DNA from: Sutcliffiella horikoshii
GTDB lineage: Bacteria; Bacillota; Bacilli; Bacillales; Bacillaceae_I
Direction of reading: 5' to 3'
NCBI RefSeq assembly: GCF_008180725.1
Contig: NZ_VTEV01000009.1
Span: forward strand, 1-64,000
DNA: 64,000 bases
Part shown: piece after piece, positions 27,112 to 34,731 of the stretch
Layout: every line of letters starts with the position of its first letter
Position numbering within the stretch: the first letter of the stretch is position 1
Translations under genes and position numbers: made by a program
The notes under the pieces: model-generated
The model's input: the letters and a program-made list of their open reading frames with translations, nothing else
What the model was told of the DNA's origin: nothing
The model's database searches: none

Positions 27112-27699
27112 ATGGTGAAGAAAGTAATAAACTGGAAAACGGCTTTTTTAAGCTTGCTTGTACTAAATATTTTAATTGCGGGAGTAGCAATATTCTTGGT
27201 GCTGCTGCCAAAACACTCAAAATTCAATTTACCCGGCAAGGATGACGATCGAAAAAGGGTAGCTTTCACTATCCAATCAGATAAAGAAGACTTAAACGAA
27301 CTTATCCGTTACTATTTGGAAAAAGAAACGAGAAGACCTTTAAATTATGAAGTGGTACTGACTGACAGAGTGGAGCTCAGGGGTGAAATGACAGTGTTTG
27401 AGAGAAATATACCCCTTACCATGACGTTTATGCCTGAAGTTCAGGAAAACGGTGATGTAGTGTTAAAACAGGACTCCATGTCGATCGGAAGGTTGCAAGT
27501 ACCTGTATCCATGGTTTTAAAGTATGTAGGTGATAATTACCCTTTACCATCCTGGGTTAAAATAATACCGAACGAACAAAGTATCTATGTTGCACTTCAA
27601 GAACTGGAGCTGCAAAGTGATACAAAAGTAATATTCACAAAATTCGATGTCGAACGCGACGACATTGAATTTAAACTACTAGTCCCGGTGGAGGACTAA
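27112..27699 (+). CDS. ypmS: YpmS family (DUF2140) membrane-anchored protein
   Basis: 195 residues from ATG 27112; GTG 27115 is about as likely given the GGAGAGGG site at 27102-27109. A single N-terminal helix (AFLSLLVLNILIAGVAIFLVLLP) anchors an extracytoplasmic beta-rich domain with the family segment YEVVLTDRVELRGEMTVFERNIPLTM. It is always beside ypmR in bacilli. No catalytic residues are evident, and the function of the family is not established. Confidence 0.88.
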   Translation: MVKKVINWKTAFLSLLVLNILIAGVAIFLVLLPKHSKFNLPGKDDDRKRVAFTIQSDKEDLNELIRYYLEKETRRPLNYEVVLTDRVELRGEMTVFERNIPLTMTFMPEVQENGDVVLKQDSMSIGRLQVPVSMVLKYVGDNYPLPSWVKIIPNEQSIYVALQELELQSDTKVIFTKFDVERDDIEFKLLVPVED

Positions 27700-27705
27700 C
27701 ATCCC

Positions 27706-27740
27706 AAAAAGCATGGTGATTATTTCACCATGCTTTTTTT
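27706..27740 (+). terminator. Intrinsic terminator of ypmR-ypmS
   Basis: AAAAAGCATGGTGA hairpin with its complement and seven T. Confidence 0.9.
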
Positions 27741-27846
27741 ATAAAGAAAATAATGCATGTAAGACAGTTGATTTCAGTCAGCTTAAGGTCAAATAAGTTA
27801 AATAACCGAGTTTGATATCCCAATAACGTTTCTTTAACGTAATTTC

Positions 27847-27982
27847 TAGCTGTGGATTGGAGCAAATGGCGAAGACTCCAGCGGGGGAGTAACGGTAGCT
27901 TGAGACCCCTGAAGCGTTGTGAGGAGGCTCAAGCACCGTCCCGCGGAAAGCGCAGCCATTTGCGGAAAGGAACAGCGGTGAC
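27847..27982. repeat. Bacillus GC-rich intergenic repeat, full copy
   Basis: From ctgtggattggagcaaatgg to the ending ggaaaggaacagcggtgac. It contains gaggaggctcaagcaccgtc and ccgcggaaagcgcagccat. This element is common between genes of many Bacillus genomes. Two further copies (54301, 49671) and a degenerate inverted one (37822) lie in the window. It has no ORF. Confidence 0.85.
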
Positions 27983-28018
27983 TAACCAAAAACTAATATT
28001 CTATAGCTTTTAAAGGGC

Positions 28019-28050
28019 TCGGGCGGTTTCTGCCCGGTTTTTATTTTTTA
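28019..28050 (+). terminator. Hairpin with T-rich tail
   Basis: CGGGC/GCCCG hairpin followed by a T-rich tail. No gene ends just before it, so it may belong to the repeat-bearing transcript. Confidence 0.6.
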
Positions 28051-28188
28051 TATTACTTACTTGGTACTACAACGCCTGAGGGCTTAGTATTAAAAACCAC
28101 CCAATTTTTTTGGAACTGGGCATATGCCTTTACCAATACGCTCCTCATGAATACATTATGTATTAGGAAAGAGGGGGAGGTGTAGAGC

Positions 28189-28281
28189 ATGGGTGGTTCT
28201 GGTTATGGATCAGGATTCGCGTTAATAGTTGTTCTGTTTATCTTATTGGTGATTGTTGGTGCGGGAGTTCTAAGTTATTAA
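28189..28281 (+). CDS. YjcZ-family small sporulation protein (30 residues)
   Basis: Tiny hydrophobic protein: a Gly-rich start (MGGSGYGSGF) and one membrane helix ALIVVLFILLVIVGAG, the YjcZ/YrpA-type signature. A GAGGGGGAGG site precedes the ATG. Members are common in spore-formers and are associated with sporulation; the role is unknown. A second member follows 43 bases downstream. Confidence 0.85.
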   Translation: MGGSGYGSGFALIVVLFILLVIVGAGVLSY

Positions 28282-28324
28282 TTACCAAGCTTCGATAAAT
28301 ACCTTTGTAGAGGAGGTGACAGCT

Positions 28325-28453
28325 ATGAGTTGGTGTGGTTGCGGTTACGGTCAAGTAGCAGGAGCAGGATACCCAGGTGGTTACGGAAGCTCTTTCGTGT
28401 TAATCGTAGTATTGTTTATTCTTTTAATCATCGTTGGTGCTGCTTGGTGCTAA
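28325..28453 (+). CDS. YjcZ-family small sporulation protein (42 residues)
   Basis: Starts MSWCGCGYGQ, continues Gly-rich, then the membrane helix FVLIVVLFILLIIVGAAWC. Three cysteines flank the helix. An AGAGGAGGTGA site precedes the ATG. A tandem neighbour of the 30-residue member, closed by a terminator. Confidence 0.88.
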   Translation: MSWCGCGYGQVAGAGYPGGYGSSFVLIVVLFILLIIVGAAWC

Positions 28454-28468
28454 TGAATTAAAACACGG

Positions 28469-28498
28469 TGCTCAATCACAAGTTGATTGAGCATTTTA
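28469..28498 (+). terminator. Intrinsic terminator after the YjcZ pair
   Basis: TGCTCAATCA/TGATTGAGCA stem followed by TTTT. Confidence 0.75.
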
Positions 28499-28502
28499 CA
28501 TG

Positions 28503-29255
28503 TCATGGCGCTAAAAAAATGGCTTCCAAAGATGGACTGTTCTTAACAAGGCCAACTGCTACAATGGTATAAGCAACATCTGGCTTCAAGCTTACCCTGT
28601 TTAGGTGGAGTACGATATCCTTAGTACCTGCAACCCTTATTTCAAGATCGACTGTCATCGGTGTTAGTCCGAGATAATCAGATATTCCGCCGTAAGCTAT
28701 ATCGGAAAAGACGATATCACCCTTTTTAACTGCAATATCAACAGAAGGAGCATCAGGGGATAAGTGCCAAAAACGGAGCTTTGATTCACTTTGAGGTACA
28801 GTCGAATCATCCACAATTGGTATAAGTTGTAGTTTATCCTTTGTTCCGGCAATTGCAATCGTATAATTCATATCTGTGTTAGCCTGGAGTGTACCGGTTA
28901 TTAATTTTTGCCCGTTTTGGATAACTTCTATTTGATTGTTTGTAGGTTTTATATCTACATATCTACTGCTGTTTGTATAACGCAGATCTTTCCATACAGG
29001 GTTATTGTTTACAAGTACATCGACTGCCATTATCCCAGGGGCAGCATGAAGTATCCTAAGTTGGGAGCGATTATTTGAAGGGGCCTCTCTTGTTGGAACA
29101 GGCTTCATTGTGCTCACCCATTTTTGCAAATGATAAATATGCATAGAATAAAAATAAATATGTTTTTGTGAATCGGAGTATTTATAATAATCAGCTAGCA
29201 ATTGATATTGTCCTGCGAGGAAATAATTTTCATCATGTCCCATATTTGCAAACAC
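28503..29255 (-). CDS. DUF4397 domain protein
   Basis: 250 residues without a clear signal peptide. It contains two tandem beta-rich DUF4397 repeats: one starting SQLRILHAAPGIMAVDVLVN and one starting SKLRFWHLSPDAPSVDIAV. The first about 60 residues are Tyr/His-rich and unrelated. DUF4397 proteins are usually cell-surface or exported. The lack of a signal and the spore-linked neighbourhood leave a coat location possible, which is inference. Confidence 0.85.
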   Translation of the reverse strand: MFANMGHDENYFLAGQYQLLADYYKYSDSQKHIYFYSMHIYHLQKWVSTMKPVPTREAPSNNRSQLRILHAAPGIMAVDVLVNNNPVWKDLRYTNSSRYVDIKPTNNQIEVIQNGQKLITGTLQANTDMNYTIAIAGTKDKLQLIPIVDDSTVPQSESKLRFWHLSPDAPSVDIAVKKGDIVFSDIAYGGISDYLGLTPMTVDLEIRVAGTKDIVLHLNRVSLKPDVAYTIVAVGLVKNSPSLEAIFLAP

Positions 29256-29328
29256 CCTCCATTTATTCCTGATGCTAAATGGATATGCAAAGAAAAGTGA
29301 AATAGTATTTATTTTTAAGGGTATATAG

Positions 29329-29368
29329 AAAAAAGGATAATAGGCAACTTAGGCCTGTTATCCTTTTT
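29329..29368 (-). terminator. Probable terminator of the zinc-ribbon gene
   Basis: A long stem (AAAAAGGATAA...GGC with its complement) includes the stop codon of the zinc-ribbon gene. The T run on the minus strand is short. Confidence 0.6.
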
Positions 29369-29606
29369 GATATTCTGCATGCTTGATGAAAGTGATTTCT
29401 TCATCTACATTTCCGCAAGTTGCACATTGAATTTTTTGTGAAGGCCCTTTATATGGGATATGAAAAGGGTCCGTGGTGCCCGATGTATATTCCTCTACAA
29501 CCTCACCTGATTGAGGATTCAACTTCACGGACTTTGCCACTTGTTCAATAATGTTAAAACGCGAGCGGTTAGTTTTACAATTTGGGCATAGATAAGGGGA
29601 TGCCAT
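29358..29606 (-). CDS. Zinc-ribbon protein, 82 residues
   Basis: The start is ATG 29606 behind AGGAGGCGGAT; the longer open frame upstream lacks a ribosome site. Two CxxC pairs, CPNC (residues 7-10) and CATC (about 61-64), make a zinc ribbon. The linker SRFNIIEQVAKSVKLNPQSG is unremarkable. Function unknown; probably nucleic-acid or protein binding. Confidence 0.75.
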   Translation of the reverse strand: MASPYLCPNCKTNRSRFNIIEQVAKSVKLNPQSGEVVEEYTSGTTDPFHIPYKGPSQKIQCATCGNVDEEITFIKHAEYQKG

Positions 29607-29660
29607 ATCAAATCCGCCTCCTTTGATAGTAGCTTTTTCCGAACGGATAACTTTTATGCA

Positions 29661-29695
29661 AAACAAAAAACGGCCCTACAAAAGTAGAACCGTTT
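29661..29695 (-). terminator. Intrinsic terminator of the cstA-type gene
   Basis: Minus-strand hairpin AAACGG..CTAC/GTAG..CCGTTT followed by a run of T. Confidence 0.85.
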
Positions 29696-29701
29696 GCGAG
29701 A

Positions 29702-31153
29702 TTATGCTGCTTTTTTATTTGAGATATCATTTGCATCAAGTTCGAAATCTGTCTTTCTTGCTGCAATAGCTTTTATATAAAACAATCCAATAATAATGAT
29801 CGTAAACATCGCTGCCCCGATATAAGATGCTTCGATTGGTAAACGGAAGCCAATTGGTGCATTTAAAATATAGGTTGTTGTTGCCATTGTCATAAAAATT
29901 GCTGGTATCATCGCAATATAATACTGTTTTCTAGCAATGAAAAGATACATCGCGCCGACCCATAATGCTATGACGGCAGTTGACTGGTTCGCCCAGGAGA
30001 AGTATCTCCATAATAATTCAAAATCAATTTTTGTCAGTACAAATGAAATGATGAACAAAGGAGCTGCTATCCAAAGACGGCTGATAATTTTCTTTTGAGA
30101 AATATTGAAGTAATCAGCAATAATCATACGAGCACTTCGGAATGCTGTATCACCGGATGTAATAGGAAGAATGATGACACCGATGACAGCCATTGTACCT
30201 CCAATTGCTCCAAGCATCGTAACAGAAACTTCACTTACAACCGCACCTGGTCCACCATTTGCCAAGACCTCACTTAATCCAGCTGACCCATTAAACAGAC
30301 TCATTCCTGCCGCTGCCCATATCATGGCAATGATACCTTCTGCAATCATCATGCCGTAGAATATTCGACGGCCTTGTTTTTCGTTCTGAGTAGTTCTAGA
30401 TATAATAGGTGTTTGCGTTGCATGGAAACCAGAAAGTGCTCCACATGAAATCGTTAAGAATAGTAATGGGAAGATAGGCACGTTATCTGGGTGCATATTT
30501 GTGAAGCTTAATTCAGGAATAGGTGCGCCTGTAACAACTAATGATACGCCCACACCTAAAGCACTTATGATTAATAGCGCTCCAAAAATGGGATATAAAC
30601 GACCGATGACTTTATCGATTGGCAACATCGTTGCAAAAATATAATAGATGAAAATAGCGAATATAATGATACTTAGTGCCACTTTGCCTTCTGCTAGTGT
30701 ATGAATTAATCCTGCAGGTGCCGTTACGAAAACGGTTCCAACTAAAAGTAAAAGCAAGATAGCAAAGGCATTGACAGTATGTTTCATGAATTTTCCAAGG
30801 AATTTACCTGCGAGTTCAGGCAAATGAGCTCCGCGGTTTCGAATGGAGATCATACCTGTCAAATAATCATGAACCGCCCCGGCAAAAATACATCCTAGGA
30901 CAATCCACAAAAATGCCACTGGACCATACAAGGCTCCCAAAATTGGTCCGAAAATTGGTCCGACACCAGCTATATTTAATAATTGAATCAATGAATTCTT
31001 ATTTTGTCCGAGCGGTAGATAATCAACACCGTCTTGATTGGAATATGCGGGTGTTTTCCTAGCATCTTTTATCCCAAATACTTTTTCAACAAATCTACCA
31101 TAAATGAAATAACCTAAAATTAATAAGACAATACCTGTTAAGAATGTATACAA
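29702..31153 (-). CDS. cstA: CstA-family transporter (pyruvate/peptide uptake)
   Basis: About 483 residues and at least 12 helices from the TTG at 31153 (AAAGGGG site). In-frame upstream ATGs would add a hydrophilic leader that crosses the promoter. The CstA core is evident: GVDYLPLGQNKNSLIQLLNIAGVGPIFGPILGALYG and GFHATQTPIISRT. It is shorter than E. coli CstA/BtsT (about 700). A LytST-type two-component pair lies directly upstream on the same strand, as in the BtsSR-BtsT pyruvate system, which suggests pyruvate or a related nutrient as substrate. Confidence 0.88.
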   Translation of the reverse strand: MYTFLTGIVLLILGYFIYGRFVEKVFGIKDARKTPAYSNQDGVDYLPLGQNKNSLIQLLNIAGVGPIFGPILGALYGPVAFLWIVLGCIFAGAVHDYLTGMISIRNRGAHLPELAGKFLGKFMKHTVNAFAILLLLLVGTVFVTAPAGLIHTLAEGKVALSIIIFAIFIYYIFATMLPIDKVIGRLYPIFGALLIISALGVGVSLVVTGAPIPELSFTNMHPDNVPIFPLLFLTISCGALSGFHATQTPIISRTTQNEKQGRRIFYGMMIAEGIIAMIWAAAGMSLFNGSAGLSEVLANGGPGAVVSEVSVTMLGAIGGTMAVIGVIILPITSGDTAFRSARMIIADYFNISQKKIISRLWIAAPLFIISFVLTKIDFELLWRYFSWANQSTAVIALWVGAMYLFIARKQYYIAMIPAIFMTMATTTYILNAPIGFRLPIEASYIGAAMFTIIIIGLFYIKAIAARKTDFELDANDISNKKAA

Positions 31154-31180
31154 AATGAGGACCCCTTTCTCGTTATGGAG

Positions 31181-31215
31181 TACCATCATTATAAATGAAA
31201 AGGCTTTCATTAAGT
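31181..31215 (-). promoter_or_regulatory. cstA promoter with cre-like site
   Basis: On the minus strand TATAAT lies at 31193-31188, about 35 bases before the TTG start, without a good -35 box. Directly upstream (31196-31209) is TGAAAAGGCTTTCA, one mismatch from the CcpA cre consensus and in the -10/-35 spacer. A weak -35 fits activation by the LytTR regulator, and the cre fits glucose repression; both are inference. Confidence 0.6.
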
Positions 31216-31246
31216 GTAAGTGTGGCCAAGATGTACAAAAACATAA

Positions 31247-31279
31247 ATAACATGTCAGTATCAATTACTGACATGTTAT
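31247..31279 (-). terminator. Terminator of the two-component operon
   Basis: Perfect 14-bp arms (ATAACATGTCAGTA) with a five-base loop, spanning the stop of the response regulator and followed on the minus strand by a T-rich stretch. Confidence 0.75.
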
Positions 31280-32004
31280 AGTTCGAGTTTTCTTCTTAAT
31301 GCTTTTACATAATTACGGCTTACAGAGAGTTTTTCGGGGCTTCCTGTAAGCTCAAGCATATATGCTCCATTGAACCAAGGAGTCAATTTCGTCACATAGT
31401 TTAAATTAACCAGGTAACTTTTATGAATGCGGAAAAAAGGGTAGTCATGCAACCTTTCCTCCAGATCCTTCAAAGCAAGCTTTGACTCGAAGTTCCGTGT
31501 AGTAGTATGTATCCTCGAAATTCGATCATCTCTGCTGATATAGAGTATATCAAGTGGATCTAAATAAAAAATCTCGTTTTCATACTCCACAGCAAGCCTA
31601 GAGGAGCCAAGTTGTGGTGTAGATTCCTTTTCTGGCATTAAATGTTTAATAAGCCGACACACGGTTTGGGACAATTGTTCCTCATCGAAAGGCTTTAAAA
31701 GATAATCAACCGCTTCATGTCTAAAAGCGTCCACTGCAAAATTTGGAAAAGCAGTAGCGAAAACAATAAGAGGTGATTTTTTTAATTCTTTTAAATGTTT
31801 GGCTACATCCAGGCCGTTCATTTTTGGCATTTCTATATCTAAAAAAACGACATCCGGTTGATACTGCATGCAGAGTAACAGAGCGTCTTCACCTGTTGCT
31901 GCTTCTCCGATCACTTGCATACAGTCATGCTCTTCTATTAAATGCTTAAGTTCATCTCGGCTGTATGGTTCATCATCGACAATGATTGTTTTTATATTAT
32001 CCAT
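31276..32004 (-). CDS. LytTR-family response regulator
   Basis: 242 residues. The receiver domain has acidic DDEP, the phosphorylated Asp in DVVFLDIEMP, and Lys in LLKPF. The C-terminal LytTR DNA-binding domain (from about 140) includes RDDRISRIHT and FFRIHKSYLVNLNYV. The start is ATG 32004 behind AAGGATG; another ATG four codons upstream overlaps that site. It overlaps the kinase gene by 8 bases. The likely target is the cstA promoter next door. Confidence 0.92.
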   Translation of the reverse strand: MDNIKTIIVDDEPYSRDELKHLIEEHDCMQVIGEAATGEDALLLCMQYQPDVVFLDIEMPKMNGLDVAKHLKELKKSPLIVFATAFPNFAVDAFRHEAVDYLLKPFDEEQLSQTVCRLIKHLMPEKESTPQLGSSRLAVEYENEIFYLDPLDILYISRDDRISRIHTTTRNFESKLALKDLEERLHDYPFFRIHKSYLVNLNYVTKLTPWFNGAYMLELTGSPEKLSVSRNYVKALRRKLEL

Positions 32005-33757
32005 CGGTAATATCATCCTTACTTAATTTTTTGGCAATGGTAAAAGAAACAGAGGTGCCAATACTTGCTTTACTATGGAAATGCAATCTTGCTTGATTGC
32101 CAAACATCATTATAAGTCTTTTATTTATATTGTAAAGGCCAACCCCCGTGCCACTAGGGGAAGAAACCTGTAGATGACCAAGCTCTTTAATTCGTTCTCT
32201 TTTCATACCGACTCCATTGTCATCTATAGAGATAAATATATCTGAAGAGCGCTCATTTATTTTAATGATTAAATTTGCATTTTCCTGCCGGTCCTTAAGC
32301 CCATGTTTTACTGCGTTTTCAACTATTGGCTGCAAGGACAGAGGAGGAACAAGGTAGGAAAGCGCAGATTCGTCAACCTGATACGTTACTGTTAAGCGAT
32401 CTGAGAATCGTGCTTCCTCAACAGAAAGGTATGCTTGTACATGTTTTAGCTCTTCTTGAACAGTGGTCCATTTAGCAGTGGTTGCCGTCAAGTTTTGCCG
32501 GAAGAAATGAGAAAGAGAAATTAATAGTTTTCTTGCCTTTTTAGGATCTGTGCGTATTAAAGATACGATTACATTCAGCGAGTTAAATAGAAAATGGGGG
32601 CTGATTTGAGCTTGGAGCGCTTTAATTTCAGCTTCTTTCACTAGTTTGGATGCATTTTCTGCTTCGGAAATTTCCAACTGATGACTCATAAGGGAGCTGA
32701 GTCCTCTGATTAATTGGATCACGATATTATCAATTTCTTTATCGGAACTAAAGTAAAATTTAAGTGTCCCAACTGTTTCTTCTCTTTTCTTTAATGGAGC
32801 GATAACCACTGCACCGAGTGGACAAGATGAAACTTGGCACTGAATATCGTTCTTTCCTGCAACTAATAAATTTCCTGATTTCAGGACCTGTTTGGTACTG
32901 TGAGTCTGGATGGGGGATAGAGGTTTATGATGATCATTGCCCAAACCTACATGCGCTAAAATCTTTTCCATATCTGTTATGGCTACAGCACTAGCATTTA
33001 CTTCCCGATAGATAATTTTACATGTTTCCTCAGCAGACTCTGTCGATAAACCTTTTCGAAGGTGTGTCAACGTATTTTCAGCAAGCGACAAAGCTTTTTG
33101 AGCTTGAAGTGCTCCAACCCTTTCTTCTTCGTTAATTACAGTTAATATAATGAGGAAGAAGAGAGCAGATCCGACCCCATTCGCTAAAATCATGGGGAGA
33201 CCAATACTTTCCACAAGTGCTAAAGCTTTGGAGAATGGCTGGGAACTTAATAGAATAATCCCCATCTGTATGGATTCTGCTACTGCTCCCGTCAGGAGCG
33301 CAACTGCGACACTAATTCTTTTCCCTTTGTATTTGCTTCGAATGAACCCTGCTAACAATCCTGCTACAATAGCAGAAAAACCGCAGGAAAAGGCGGTGAA
33401 CCCACCAAGACTCATGCGATGGATACCTGCAATAACTCCTGCACCAATTCCTACTTTGTATCCACCAAGTAGACCTGCCATTACAATCCCTATCACTCGG
33501 GAATTGGCTAACGCCTCTGAATCATTCAATTCCGTTATCCAACGGTTAAAACCTAAAGTTTCGGTACTAAAAGTGAGACCTGTATATGTACCGATAATCC
33601 CGAAAAAGCCAAAAAAGATTATAGCGATTGCCTGCTGCTTTCGATCAATTTGCTGCCTGTTGATAAGTTGTTTAAAAAACGATAGCCTTGTCATGATAAA
33701 AGCAACGGTTACAATGATACCAAGTCGTTCTAACATGGTTAGTAGTAATTCAAACAT
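31997..33757 (-). CDS. LytS-family sensor histidine kinase
   Basis: 586 residues. An N-terminal 5TM-5TMR_LYT sensor (six or so helices to about residue 210) is followed by a GAF-like domain (about 230-355). A His_kinase domain follows with the phosphorylated His in ALQAQISPHFLFNSLN, then an HATPase with NAVKHG and GVGLYNINKRL. This matches LytS/BtsS sensors, which respond to pyruvate in the studied cases. It is first in a kinase-regulator operon upstream of cstA. Confidence 0.93.
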   Translation of the reverse strand: MFELLLTMLERLGIIVTVAFIMTRLSFFKQLINRQQIDRKQQAIAIIFFGFFGIIGTYTGLTFSTETLGFNRWITELNDSEALANSRVIGIVMAGLLGGYKVGIGAGVIAGIHRMSLGGFTAFSCGFSAIVAGLLAGFIRSKYKGKRISVAVALLTGAVAESIQMGIILLSSQPFSKALALVESIGLPMILANGVGSALFFLIILTVINEEERVGALQAQKALSLAENTLTHLRKGLSTESAEETCKIIYREVNASAVAITDMEKILAHVGLGNDHHKPLSPIQTHSTKQVLKSGNLLVAGKNDIQCQVSSCPLGAVVIAPLKKREETVGTLKFYFSSDKEIDNIVIQLIRGLSSLMSHQLEISEAENASKLVKEAEIKALQAQISPHFLFNSLNVIVSLIRTDPKKARKLLISLSHFFRQNLTATTAKWTTVQEELKHVQAYLSVEEARFSDRLTVTYQVDESALSYLVPPLSLQPIVENAVKHGLKDRQENANLIIKINERSSDIFISIDDNGVGMKRERIKELGHLQVSSPSGTGVGLYNINKRLIMMFGNQARLHFHSKASIGTSVSFTIAKKLSKDDITDG

Positions 33758-33870
33758 TTTTCACGCTCCACTTAATTCTGATGTGCTAATGGTAGCATAA
33801 CCAAACACTTCCGTTAAGACATATCCATATAAAGAAAAAAGCATGATTTCCTTCTTCAGGGATATCATGC

Positions 33871-34200
33871 TTAGTTTCTATTTTGTTTGAAATGAGCTTG
33901 AATTTGTCCTTTTAACATCTGTTTTTTCCAGTTTTCATTCTCTTTTTCTTTCTTTTTCCACTCTCGACGTATTTCATGAGTCTGAACACCTTCTTCCATT
34001 TGATTGGCTATTTCCATCAGCCGCTCCACATCAGAGAAGGAGTACTTGCGAATGCCTGAACCTGATCTCGCAGGAAATATTAACTTTCTTTCCTCGTAAT
34101 ATCTAATCTGTCTTTCTGATAAACCTGTAAGATCACGAACCGTGCCGATTGAAATGACTTTTCTCTCTTTCAAAGATGGATCCTCTTGTGTCATAGCCAT
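33871..34200 (-). CDS. tnrA: Nitrogen-metabolism regulator TnrA (MerR family)
   Basis: 109 residues. The N-terminal MerR winged helix [38 protein letters not shown] is close to TnrA/GlnR. The C-terminus [10 protein letters not shown] matches the TnrA tail, which binds feedback-inhibited glutamine synthetase. TnrA activates or represses nitrogen genes at TGTNAN7TNACA sites under nitrogen limitation. A perfect such site lies upstream (34266-34282), as expected for autoactivation. ATG 34194 is an alternative start. It is a single gene. Confidence 0.93.
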   Translation of the reverse strand: MAMTQEDPSLKERKVISIGTVRDLTGLSERQIRYYEERKLIFPARSGSGIRKYSFSDVERLMEIANQMEEGVQTHEIRREWKKKEKENENWKKQMLKGQIQAHFKQNRN

Positions 34201-34265
34201 TCACATCCTCTTCAAGAACTCTTACAGTTATTATAGTACATTTCCATTACAAATTCCTGTGCGTT

Positions 34266-34282
34266 TGTAAGAAAACCTTACA
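34266..34282. promoter_or_regulatory. Perfect TnrA box
   Basis: TGTAAGAAAACCTTACA matches TGTNA-N7-TNACA at every fixed base. On the minus strand a TATAAT at 34235-34230 puts the box centre near -50 of the predicted tnrA start, the classic TnrA-activation position. The box lies between tnrA and the divergent FbpA-family gene and could affect both. Confidence 0.85.
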
Positions 34283-34383
34283 GTTAAATGAAGTTGATTG
34301 TAATTTCTATGTGATAACTCCTAACAAAAATAAAGAATTTCCACTACTGGTTTACTAAACTGGAATAAAGAGAGGTGAGTGGA

Positions 34384-34545
34384 ATGGCAAAAATTTTTAA
34401 AAAGGCTATTAATGACGCCAAAGAGTATTATATTACCAAACTTGTTAATGCGGGGTTTTTCATGAATCATAGTGTTCTTTCCACCTACACATTAAGTGAA
34501 TTGAAAAAGGAATATACGAACTTAATTGAAAAGGGGAGGAGATAA
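34384..34545 (+). CDS. FbpA-family (Fur-regulated basic protein) small protein, 53 residues
   Basis: A basic N-terminus (MAKIFKKAINDAK) leads to the family core YYITKLVNAGFF...YTLSELKKEY. In B. subtilis the FbpA family is part of the iron-sparing response; a role here is inferred only from similarity. No clear Fur box is visible upstream; a TnrA box is. A GAGAGGTGAG site precedes the ATG, and the next small ORF follows 2 bases after the stop. Confidence 0.75.
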   Translation: MAKIFKKAINDAKEYYITKLVNAGFFMNHSVLSTYTLSELKKEYTNLIEKGRR

Positions 34546-34547
34546 AG

Positions 34548-34697
34548 TTGCAGGAGTATCATAAATCTGATTCATTTAAGCTTGCTTACGATATAATTAA
34601 ACTAGATTGTCGACGAGATCAGATATGGGAAGAACTTCTTCAAAAAGAAGGCGACCGTGCTTTAGAAATACTAAGGCTTGTACAAAATTCTAATTGA
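34548..34697 (+). CDS. Small hypothetical protein, 49 residues
   Basis: TTG start just after the FbpA-family stop; GGGGAGGAGAT provides the ribosome site from inside the previous gene, so the two are coupled. The product is mixed-charge and helical (KLAYDIIKLDCRRDQIWEEL ... ALEILRLVQNSN) with no membrane segment. I do not recognise it. A terminator follows. Confidence 0.65.
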   Translation: MQEYHKSDSFKLAYDIIKLDCRRDQIWEELLQKEGDRALEILRLVQNSN

Positions 34698-34699
34698 AA

Positions 34700-34731
34700 G
34701 AGGCTGGCTCCTATGTGGGAGCTGGCCTTTA
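34700..34731 (+). terminator. Intrinsic terminator of the FbpA-family operon
   Basis: AGGCTGGCTCC / GGGAGCTGGCCT hairpin with a short T tail. It may also serve the convergent tgl gene. Confidence 0.65.

Noticed and set aside
27847-27982. Small structured RNA gene
   Set aside because: The GC-rich block recurs in several intergenic places in this window and in many Bacillus genomes, which fits a repeat element rather than a specific RNA gene.
33150-33800. 216-codon plus-strand ORF
   Set aside because: It lies entirely opposite the membrane part of the LytS-type kinase gene, has no ribosome site, and its Pro/Ser/Ile composition is that of an antisense shadow.
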